Source: Gp6-AA40 sp050742535 (lineage in GTDB: Bacteria > Acidobacteriota > Vicinamibacteria > Vicinamibacterales > UBA2999). From it: a stretch of 19,210 nucleotides of DNA. Positions 1 through 6,601 of this stretch are shown here, piece by piece; the first letter of the stretch is position 1, and each line of letters opens with the position of its first letter. The position numbers and the translations under genes were made by a program. A model generated the notes under the pieces. The model ran no database searches. It was given only the letters and a program-made list of their open reading frames with translations, and was not told the origin of the DNA. The stretch is taken from assembly GCA_050742535.1 (NCBI GenBank), contig JBOGIQ010000084.1, positions 1 to 19,210 of the forward strand, read 5' to 3'.

Positions 1-1
1 C

Positions 2-1507
2 TCCGCCTATCACCAGGAGCTTCTGGCCGAATTTCCTCAGACCATTCTCGAGCTGCTGCGCCTGCAGGGGGTTGGTCCGAAGACGGTGGCGCTGCTCTAC
101 TCCGCCCTGAACATCAGCTCGATGGATGCGCTCGCGGCCGCCGCCCGCGACGGCCGGCTCCGGTCGCTGAAGGGCATGGGGCCGAAGAAGGAAGCGCTGA
201 TCCTCAAGGCTATTGAAGACCGGGACAAAGACACCGGCCGTCATCTGCTTGCCGAGACCGCGGCGGTGTCGGCCGAGCTCGTTGCCTACCTGCGCGAGCG
301 CGTGCCGGCGGTCGACTTCATCCCGGTCGGCAGCGTGCGGCGCGGATGCGAAACGTGCGGCGACATCGACATCCTCGCCGTGGGCGGGGAACCGGTGCTC
401 ATGGACTTGCTGCTGCAGCACCCGCGCGTCGAGCGGGTGCTCGGCCACGGCGACGCGAAGTCGAGCGTGCGTCTGCACGGCGGCTACCAGGCCGACCTGC
501 GCCTGGTTCCGCCCGAAAGCCGCGGTGCCGCGATGCAGTATTTCACCGGCTCGAAAGCGCACAACATCGTGATCCGGGATCGCGCCGTTCAGCGCGGGCT
601 CAAGCTGAACGAGTACGGTCTCTATCGCGTCGAGGACGACAGCCGCATCGCCGGCGACTCGGAGGAAAGCATTTACCAGGCACTCGGGCTCGACTGGGTT
701 GCGCCGGAACTGCGGGAAAACCGCGGCGAGATCGAGGCAGCAAGCCGTGGCGCCCTCCCTCGCCTCGTCACGCTCGAGGATGTGCGGGGAGATCTGCACA
801 TGCACACCACGGCGACGGATGGCCGCGACGATCTGGACAGCATGGCCGCGGCCGCCCAACGGCTCGGCCACGAGTACATCGCCATCACCGATCACAGTAA
901 AGCCATGGCCATGTCGAATGGCCTGAACGAATCGCGGGCGCTGGAGCACGCCGCCCGGGTGCGGGCATTGAACGGCCGCTACGAAGGCCTCACCCTGCTG
1001 GCCGGCATCGAGTGCGACATCCTCGCCGACGGCACACTCGATCTGTCACACGACTGCCTCGCGCAGCTCGACTGGGTCGTGGCGTCGGTCCATTCACATT
1101 TCGGGCAGGAAGAGCCGCGGATGACCGACCGGCTGCTGCGCGCGATCGCGTGTCCATGGGTCGATGTGCTCGGACACCCGACCGGCCGCCTGCTGCTCAG
1201 ACGGGAGCCGGCGCGCGTGAACATGGACCTGCTGACCGCGGCCGCGGCGCGCCTGGGCGTGGCGCTCGAGATCAACGCGCAGACGGCGCGCCTCGATCTG
1301 AACGACGCGCACGCCCGGCTGGCGCGTGAGCGCGGCGTCCGGCTCGTGGTCTCGACCGACGCCCACTCGGTCGCGGCGCTGACGAACCTCCGCTGGGGCG
1401 TATCCATGGCGCGCCGTGCATGGGCCTCACCTGACGACATCCTGAATACGAGGGGCCTCGTCGAGCTGCGCGGGATGCTGCGACGAAACCACGGCTCACA
1501 TGGCTGA
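2..1507 (+). CDS. polX: DNA polymerase/3'-5' exonuclease PolX (5' end missing)
   Basis: This is a family X DNA polymerase fused to a PHP nuclease domain, a gap-filling base-excision-repair enzyme. The reading frame is open from base 2, so the start lies before the window. About 501 residues are visible against roughly 570 for the family. Two helix-hairpin-helix segments come first (GVGPKT near base 71, GMGPKK near 176). The nucleotidyltransferase core follows, with GSVRRG and the metal-binding pair DID near 362-370 and a third aspartate in YQADLRL near 493. The C-terminal PHP domain begins at DLHMHTTATDGRDD (about 790) and contains ITDHS, GIECD, VHSHF, GHPTG and STDAHS, so its metal-ligand set looks intact. 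The upstream GTG at 86 lies inside the helix-hairpin-helix region and is not the start. The stop overlaps the next gene by 8 bases. Confidence 0.95.
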   Translation, partial: SAYHQELLAEFPQTILELLRLQGVGPKTVALLYSALNISSMDALAAAARDGRLRSLKGMGPKKEALILKAIEDRDKDTGRHLLAETAAVSAELVAYLRERVPAVDFIPVGSVRRGCETCGDIDILAVGGEPVLMDLLLQHPRVERVLGHGDAKSSVRLHGGYQADLRLVPPESRGAAMQYFTGSKAHNIVIRDRAVQRGLKLNEYGLYRVEDDSRIAGDSEESIYQALGLDWVAPELRENRGEIEAASRGALPRLVTLEDVRGDLHMHTTATDGRDDLDSMAAAAQRLGHEYIAITDHSKAMAMSNGLNESRALEHAARVRALNGRYEGLTLLAGIECDILADGTLDLSHDCLAQLDWVVASVHSHFGQEEPRMTDRLLRAIACPWVDVLGHPTGRLLLRREPARVNMDLLTAAAARLGVALEINAQTARLDLNDAHARLARERGVRLVVSTDAHSVAALTNLRWGVSMARRAWASPDDILNTRGLVELRGMLRRNHGSHG

Positions 1508-1817
1508 CGATCGCCGGCCGGCCGGCTTCGTGCCGCTGAAGGCGATGACCGCGGGCGCGCCTGATGCCGCCTCCGCCCTGGCGGAAATCCGTCGGATCTA
1601 CTTCAAGACGTCCCGCCGGACCATCGACAACGACTTCGCCCACGCGATCGAGCTGCTGAAATCGCTGCCCGATGAAGACACCCGCGCCAAAGCGCACGTC
1701 TACATGGAGGGCCTCGCCGAGATGTCGCGCGAATGGGGGAAGGCGACAAGTGGACAAGTGGACAAGTGGAAAAGTGGAAAAGTACGGAGGGAGCGGAGGG
1801 CGACGAAGAAACCCTGA
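1500..1817 (+). CDS. small conserved-looking protein coupled to polX, with repeat-derived C-terminus
   Basis: This 105-residue protein is not assigned to a named family. The ATG at 1500 overlaps the last 8 bases of polX, implying translational coupling. Residues about 20-78 look like a real folded helical domain, with IRRIYFKTSRRTIDNDFAHA and an amphipathic LLKSLPDEDTRAKAHVYMEG stretch. No catalytic motif, signal peptide or membrane segment is visible. From about residue 81 the protein is encoded by an 8-base tandem repeat, giving a Lys/Trp/Ser/Gly-rich tail followed by basic residues. That tail is probably not ancestral, so the original C-terminus may have ended near EMSREWGKA. The stop lies 2 bases before the end of the convergent gene. 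A DNA-repair accessory role would rest on position alone. Confidence 0.65.
   Translation: MADDRRPAGFVPLKAMTAGAPDAASALAEIRRIYFKTSRRTIDNDFAHAIELLKSLPDEDTRAKAHVYMEGLAEMSREWGKATSGQVDKWKSGKVRRERRATKKP
1745..1784. repeat. 8-base tandem repeat, five units (GACAAGTG / GAAAAGTG)
   Basis: Three exact copies of GACAAGTG (1745-1752, 1753-1760, 1761-1768) are followed by GAAAAGTG (1769-1776) and GAAAAGTA (1777-1784). The array lies inside the 3' end of the small gene downstream of polX. Because 8 is not a multiple of 3, each unit shifts the reading frame, so any change in copy number would alter the tail or stop of that protein. The same word, ACAAGTGG, recurs in the trmD-rplS spacer and at the right edge of the window. 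Confidence 0.9.
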
Positions 1818-1819
1818 CG

Positions 1820-2593
1820 CTATTTGTTCAAGACGATCTTCTGTCGGGCCGTGATTCGCAGCACTTCCGGGACGTTCCTGTCCGCCGAAATCGATCGCAG
1901 GTCCTTTTCCGTCAGCCGCGCCAGCAGATTCATCGAAATCGCCACCGGCGTCTTCGGATTGCGGGCGAGCGCGGCGATGATCCCGTAGCGCTTCGTCCAC
2001 GCCCGGTTATTGGCGATCATGCGCAGGATCTCGTCGGAGATGCTGGCCATCTTGGCGATGCCCTCGATCTCCGTCTCCGTCATCTTCGGGCTGCCGAGCA
2101 CCGCCACCGCGACGATCTTGTTGGGATCGCGAATCAGAATCGCCCGTTCCTCGCGCGAGCCTTTCATCGCCACGCCGATACGCTGGGCGACGGTCATCGC
2201 CGCGATCCGCTGCAGTGTCGACTGCGAGTCTTCGTTCTCCGGCGCCGCCGGCGGTTCCGGTGCGGTGTCGATCAGCGGCTCGTCACCCGGCGCCGGAGCG
2301 GCCGCCGCGTTTACACCGCGGGCTGCGAAGAACGACCGCAGTTCCGCGCTGACGTCGGCCCTGGCCAGAAACGCGCCCAGCGCATCCACCGGAATCGATT
2401 CCAGCGTCGCCGCCGCCGCCGCCGAGACGTCGGCGTCGGAGTCCTTCAGCAGAAGAATCAGTAACTCCAGCTGTTCGTGGGCGCGCGGAGCCAGTACCCC
2501 GCGCGCGGCGAGCATGCGGACGTCGAGCGGGGCGTCGCCCCTGCGGAAGTAATCGACGAGCGGTGTACGAAGCGTGCCTTCCATCAACGCCAT
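1820..2593 (-). CDS. conserved helical-repeat protein of unknown function
   Basis: This 257-residue soluble protein has no named family I can assign. I use the ATG at 2593 rather than the upstream possibility at 2632, because GGAGG at 2604-2608 sits 10 bases before it. The N-terminal 100 residues are HEAT-like helices (EQLELLILLLKDSDADVSAA). An Ala/Pro/Glu-rich linker of about 25 residues follows. The C-terminal half has the well-conserved pattern IRDPNKIVAVAVLGSPKMTE, MIANNRAW, NPKTPVAISM and LARLTEKDLRSI, which I associate with acidobacterial and deltaproteobacterial hypothetical proteins. No enzyme motif is visible; the fold suggests a scaffold. It lies 19 bases downstream of the ADOP permease, so it may be the last gene of that transcript. 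It converges on the small polX-linked gene with 2 bases between. Confidence 0.75.
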   Translation of the reverse strand: MALMEGTLRTPLVDYFRRGDAPLDVRMLAARGVLAPRAHEQLELLILLLKDSDADVSAAAAATLESIPVDALGAFLARADVSAELRSFFAARGVNAAAAPAPGDEPLIDTAPEPPAAPENEDSQSTLQRIAAMTVAQRIGVAMKGSREERAILIRDPNKIVAVAVLGSPKMTETEIEGIAKMASISDEILRMIANNRAWTKRYGIIAALARNPKTPVAISMNLLARLTEKDLRSISADRNVPEVLRITARQKIVLNK

Positions 2594-2612
2594 GTTAGAA
2601 CATCCTCCAGCC

Positions 2613-5261
2613 TCACTCTTCCCGAAGAGCAATCACCGGATTCACTGTTGCCGCTCGTCGCGCCGGAACGGCAAGAGCTGTGATCGAAGTGAGAACCAGC
2701 AGTCCCGTTACCGACGCATACACAACAGGATCGACTGGACTAATCTCGTAGAGTCGGGCGGTCAGAAGCCGCGAGGCTGCCGTCGCGACGGCGAGCCCGG
2801 CGACGATGCCGAGCACCACCGGCAACAACCCCTGTTTCGCGACGACGAGCTCGAGCACCTGCCTCGGACGGGCTCCCAGTGCGACGCGAATTCCCACTTC
2901 ACGACGACGCTGGTTGACCACGTAGGAGAGCACGCCGTAGAGACCCGTCGCGGCGAGGACGAGCGCGGCCAGCCCGAAAAACACCATCAACTGCACGGAC
3001 AGCCGCGATCTCGCCATCGAATCGGCGAGGCGCTCCTCCATCGTGATGGTTCGCGTTAAAGGAAGGTAGGGGTCAAGCTCGGCCAGTGCGTGCTGGATGG
3101 CGGCAATCATTGCGAGCGGGTCCGTTGCGGTCTTGACCGTGAACGTCATCGACGTGCCGGCTCTCTGCGTGGCCGCGTGATAGACGGACATCTCGGGCGC
3201 GGTGACCAGGTCTCGCCGTTTCACCGATCCGACTACGCCCACAATCGTGGCGTTTGCATTGGGCCCGGGGCCGGTGATCTGTCTGCCAATCGGGTCTTCG
3301 CCCTCTCGAAAAAACCGGCGTGCCGTCGCCTCGTCGATGATCGCGACGGGCATGCTCGCTGCCGTGTCGGCCGAGGTGAACGTCCGCCCACGCCGCAGGG
3401 GCACGCCGAGCGACTCGAAATACCCCGGCAGAACCCGGGCGGGACGCAACATCGGCTGCGGCGCGCCGGGGTCGACGGGGTGCCCGACCACCTGAATAGA
3501 ACCTCCACCCTGGATTCCGCCGAACGGAATCCGATCAGCGGCGCCAACGGAGACAACGCCAGGAGTTGCCTCGAGACGCGACCGGAATGCTTCATAGAAC
3601 GCAATCCTCCGCTCGGGTTCTGAATACTGCGCGATGGGCAACAGGAGCTCAAAGGTCAAGACATTTGCCGCGTCGAATCCGGGATCGGCCTGCTGCACAC
3701 GAAGAAAACTCCGGGTCAGGAGACCGGCGCCGATGAGCAGGACGAACGATGCCGCCACCTGCAGAGCGACCATTGACTCGCGGAACCGTCGTCGTCCGGC
3801 GGACGCTCCGCGTGTGGAGTCCTTGAGCACGTGACGCAGGCCGACGCTGGCCGTCAGCGCTGGCAGCAGACCGAAGAGCACGCTCGCGAGAGCCGACATG
3901 CCGATCGCGAACGCCACCACCCACCCGTTGATTCCAACTCCCGCGACTGGTACCAGCCCCGTTGGTCCATAGCGTTCGAAGAGCGTCAACAGGACGGACG
4001 CCAGCGCCACCCCCAAGGCTCCCGAAACCGCGGCGATCACCAGGTTCTCGGACATGAGCTGGCGGACCATTCGCACTCGGCCGGCGCCGAGCGCGGCCCG
4101 CACGCCCATCTCCTTTCTCCTGGCGGAGGCGCGCGCCATGATCAGGTTTGAAACGTTGGCGCACGCGATCAGCATCAACACGCCGACAGCCGTCAGCAGG
4201 AACAGCAGCGGCTGACGAAGGTCGCCCGTTACGGTGGACGCAAGCTCGGTGGCCTCGAGGGAGAAGCCGACGCGGGCAGGATAGGCTTGCGGGTATAGCT
4301 CGGACAACTTCGACGCCACGGCGGCGAGGTCCTGCCTGGCCGCGGCCATCGTGACGCCCGGCTCGAGCCGCCCGACTACGTTCAGTCCCTTCGCGCCGCG
4401 GGTCGCCGGCTCCTTCTCAGCGGGCTGAAAACTCAGCGGCACCCACAGGTCAGCCGCTGTAGGCAGAAACTGGCGCGAGACGGCGACAACGTGATAGCGC
4501 TCTCGATTGATGTCGATCGACTTGCCGACGACGCTCGGGTCGGCGCCGAATCGGCGCTTCCAGAGGGCCTCGGAGATGACGACGACCCGATGCCTGCCGT
4601 ACTCCTCATCCTCGGTCCGAAAGGGACTCCCGACGATCGGCTTCACATCCAGCATGGAAAAAATGCTCGCCGACACCCGGAGGCCAGCCACGCCTTCGGC
4701 GGCTCCGCTCGTGGTGAGGGCGAACTCGCCGGAGCGGAAAACCGCAACGTGCGAGAACGACTGGGTCATCGCGCGGACGTCATCCACTTCCAGCGCAGCA
4801 AGCTGCATCCCGACGATGTCGAACTGCTTGTAACTCTCCGTGATCGTGACGAGCTGCCCGGGATCACGGTACGGCAGGGGACGGAGGACGAGGGCATCGA
4901 ACACAGAGAACATCGTCGTGCTCGCGCCGATCGCGACCCCAAGGATCAGGATGGCGGTGGCCGCGAAGCCGGGCCGCTTCCTCAGGGCTCGGAGACCGTA
5001 CCGGAGGTCCTGGGCGAGGGTTTCCATGAACGCGTACCTCCACGAATCGAGTGTCCGTTCTCTGACCAGCGTCGCGTTCCCGAATTGGCGTTGCGCGCGA
5101 ACACGAGCTTCATCTGGCGGAACACCCGAGTCGATCAGACGTTGTTGCAACGAATCGAGGTGGAACTGCAGCTCTTCATCGGTGCGGGTGTACAGCCTCC
5201 TGCGGCCGAACAGCGCGGTCGCACGCGCCCGCAGATCGATCCACCACTGCAAAACGATCAC
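2613..5261 (-). CDS. ADOP-type ABC transporter permease (MacB/FtsX-like, duplicated)
   Basis: This 882-residue inner-membrane protein belongs to the acidobacterial duplicated orphan permease (ADOP) type. It has the MacB/FtsX architecture duplicated in one chain and no ATPase gene beside it. The first 90 residues are the cytoplasmic ADOP leader (DEELQFHLD, ARVRAQRQFGN, QDLRYGLRALRKRPGF). A transmembrane helix at about 99-125 leads into a periplasmic MacB-like domain. An FtsX block follows (LLFLLTAVGVLMLIACANVS, RRKEMGVRAALGAGRVRMVRQL). The second half repeats the plan and ends with RRREVGIRVALGARPRQVLEL and ARRAATVNPVIALREE. The GTG start overlaps the padR stop as GTGA (4 bases), showing coupling. 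Substrate is unknown; family members are linked to export or to mechanotransmission. The ATPase may be encoded elsewhere. Confidence 0.93.
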   Translation of the reverse strand: MIVLQWWIDLRARATALFGRRRLYTRTDEELQFHLDSLQQRLIDSGVPPDEARVRAQRQFGNATLVRERTLDSWRYAFMETLAQDLRYGLRALRKRPGFAATAILILGVAIGASTTMFSVFDALVLRPLPYRDPGQLVTITESYKQFDIVGMQLAALEVDDVRAMTQSFSHVAVFRSGEFALTTSGAAEGVAGLRVSASIFSMLDVKPIVGSPFRTEDEEYGRHRVVVISEALWKRRFGADPSVVGKSIDINRERYHVVAVSRQFLPTAADLWVPLSFQPAEKEPATRGAKGLNVVGRLEPGVTMAAARQDLAAVASKLSELYPQAYPARVGFSLEATELASTVTGDLRQPLLFLLTAVGVLMLIACANVSNLIMARASARRKEMGVRAALGAGRVRMVRQLMSENLVIAAVSGALGVALASVLLTLFERYGPTGLVPVAGVGINGWVVAFAIGMSALASVLFGLLPALTASVGLRHVLKDSTRGASAGRRRFRESMVALQVAASFVLLIGAGLLTRSFLRVQQADPGFDAANVLTFELLLPIAQYSEPERRIAFYEAFRSRLEATPGVVSVGAADRIPFGGIQGGGSIQVVGHPVDPGAPQPMLRPARVLPGYFESLGVPLRRGRTFTSADTAASMPVAIIDEATARRFFREGEDPIGRQITGPGPNANATIVGVVGSVKRRDLVTAPEMSVYHAATQRAGTSMTFTVKTATDPLAMIAAIQHALAELDPYLPLTRTITMEERLADSMARSRLSVQLMVFFGLAALVLAATGLYGVLSYVVNQRRREVGIRVALGARPRQVLELVVAKQGLLPVVLGIVAGLAVATAASRLLTARLYEISPVDPVVYASVTGLLVLTSITALAVPARRAATVNPVIALREE

Positions 5262-5599
5262 GGCGTCAGGGGATCGATCACGTAATTGACGGCTTTCACC
5301 AGCCGCCGCCAGTTGGAGATTTCGACGGTAACCTGTTTCCGTCCGCGCAGTGTCAGCTTGTAGAACCGCGCCCGGCGATTGTTCTCAGAGGTCCGCCACT
5401 CGGACTCGACGAATCCGTGCGACTCCAGCCGGTGCAGCGCCGGATAGAGCGAGCCCTCTTCGACGTGCAGTGCGTCGGAGACCTGATGCAAGTAGTCGGC
5501 GATGCCGAACCCGTGCATGGCGCCCTTTGCGAGGCGCGACAGAATGAGCAGGTCCAACGTTCCCAGCGCGTCTTTCGCAGGCTTCTGCGGCCTTCCCAT
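5258..5599 (-). CDS. PadR-family transcriptional regulator
   Basis: This 113-residue winged-helix regulator matches the short PadR class. It has LGTLDLLILSRLAKG and AMHGFGIADYL (about 13-37), then the recognition and wing region VEEGSLYPALHRLESHGFV (about 47-65), then RRARFYKLTLRGR. The usual opening KxxLxGTLDxLIL is intact. It is the first gene of a two-gene unit with the ADOP permease (4-base overlap), an arrangement repeated many times in acidobacterial genomes. It probably represses its own promoter and the permease until an unknown ligand binds. No Shine-Dalgarno sequence is evident before the ATG at 5599. Confidence 0.93.
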   Translation of the reverse strand: MGRPQKPAKDALGTLDLLILSRLAKGAMHGFGIADYLHQVSDALHVEEGSLYPALHRLESHGFVESEWRTSENNRRARFYKLTLRGRKQVTVEISNWRRLVKAVNYVIDPLTP

Positions 5600-5607
5600 A
5601 GATTATT

Positions 5608-5644
5608 GAGATGAAAGTCTCGCGCCGCGGGCGGCGCTTGTCAA
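5608..5644 (-). promoter_or_regulatory. candidate padR promoter with overlapping operator palindromes
   Basis: Read on the - strand, TTGACA (5644-5639) is a perfect -35 box. It is followed by a 17-base spacer and GAGACT (5621-5616), a 3-of-6 match to the -10. The spacer contains an inverted repeat, GCGCCG / CGGCGC (5622-5627 and 5632-5637). The -10 lies in a second palindrome, GAGA-N6-TCTC (5608-5621). Either could be the PadR operator. A start site near 5609 would leave a leader of only about 10 bases before the padR ATG. Confidence 0.45.
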
Positions 5645-5676
5645 GCCCACGGGCAACACCCTCGTTCTTCACGACG

Positions 5677-6321
5677 CTAGCGAGTAGGGTTTTGGGGTGC
5701 GGCCAACGCACGCGTGAACGATTCCACGACTGACGGCAGCGCGGCCGGTGCACGATCGGCGAACTCGCCGATCGCCGCCACGCCGGCGGCTCCGGTTCGG
5801 GCGACCAGGCCGGCGGTCTCGACGGTCACTCCGCCGACCGCAAGCACGGGTATCCGCGTTGCCCGAACCACCTCGGCGAGCGCCGCCGGGCCCGTCGGCG
5901 TCGATTCCGGCTTCGACGGTGTTCGAAACACCGTGCCAAAAATCAGGTAGTCGACTCCGGCGCCGGCCCGGATCGCCTCATCCACGCTGTGGACGGATCG
6001 GCCGATGAGGAACCCGTCCATCACGATGGGACGAACGCGCGCCGCCGCATAGGAAGCGCTCTTCAGGTGCACGCCATGGGCGCCGCCGGCCAGCGCGATG
6101 TCCAGACGATCGTTGACGATCACGCGCGCGCGCGTTCCGCGCACAGCGGCGACGCAGCCACGGACCACCGCGGCCAGCAGCCGATCGTCAGTCGCAGGCT
6201 CACGGATTTGAATGAGGTCCACTCCGGCGCGGGCGGCCGCCGCGGCACGCTCGACGAGCGCGTCCGCACCGGCGTCAGCGGCCAGCCGCCCGTCCGTGAT
6301 CATGCAGATCACCGGACGCAT
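5677..6321 (-). CDS. thiamine phosphate synthase superfamily protein, TenI-like
   Basis: This is a 214-residue TIM-barrel protein of the ThiE/TenI superfamily, acting in thiamine metabolism. I start it at the ATG at 6321, which begins MRPVICMITDGR and has GAGG 5 bases upstream; the longer frame is Arg-rich read-through. It keeps IQIRE, VNDRLDIAL, GTVF, VLAVGGVT and the glycine-rich phosphate loop. The ThiE motifs QxRxK and HxGQxD are replaced by QIREP and HLKSAS. The segment IGRSVHSVDEA resembles the TenI segment that carries the catalytic histidine. It is therefore more likely a thiazole tautomerase or related enzyme than a true thiamine phosphate synthase, although automatic annotation would probably say ThiE. 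It starts 7 bases after the small membrane gene. Confidence 0.85.
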   Translation of the reverse strand: MRPVICMITDGRLAADAGADALVERAAAAARAGVDLIQIREPATDDRLLAAVVRGCVAAVRGTRARVIVNDRLDIALAGGAHGVHLKSASYAAARVRPIVMDGFLIGRSVHSVDEAIRAGAGVDYLIFGTVFRTPSKPESTPTGPAALAEVVRATRIPVLAVGGVTVETAGLVARTGAAGVAAIGEFADRAPAALPSVVESFTRALAAPQNPTR

Positions 6322-6328
6322 CCTGACC

Positions 6329-6601
6329 TCACTCCTCGACGGCGGGCGCCTGGTGAATCGACACGACCTGCCGGTGCGCGCGGCGAGCCGAGAGGAGTGA
6401 CCGCAGCTCCGCAATCGCCGCGGCAAGATTGACCACGCCGAGTCCGGAGACGGCGCCGCGGAAAAACGAATTCGTAATCACCGCATGGAGCACGGGGATC
6501 AAACCCGCGAAATAGTTCCGCTCCCAGTACGCCGACCACGGCGCCACGGCCAGCACGAGACCGACTTCCAGGAAGAAGATGATCAGGAGCAGCCGGATCA
6601 T
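6329..6601 (-). CDS. small two-helix membrane protein, unknown
   Basis: This 90-residue protein begins at the ATG at 6601, which overlaps the stop of the TPR gene as ATGA (4 bases). A hydrophobic segment at residues 2-20 (IRLLLIIFFLEVGLVLAV) is followed by an aromatic loop (PWSAYWERNYF), a second hydrophobic region at about 31-66 and a basic cytoplasmic tail. No known motif is visible. The tight overlap suggests it works with the TPR protein upstream, perhaps as its membrane partner. The longer frame opening at 6808 is only a shadow of the TPR gene. Confidence 0.75.
   Translation of the reverse strand: MIRLLLIIFFLEVGLVLAVAPWSAYWERNYFAGLIPVLHAVITNSFFRGAVSGLGVVNLAAAIAELRSLLSARRAHRQVVSIHQAPAVEE

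Noticed and set aside
1745..1784. CRISPR-like repeat
   Set aside because: The units are only 8 bases long and directly adjacent, with no spacers and no cas genes.
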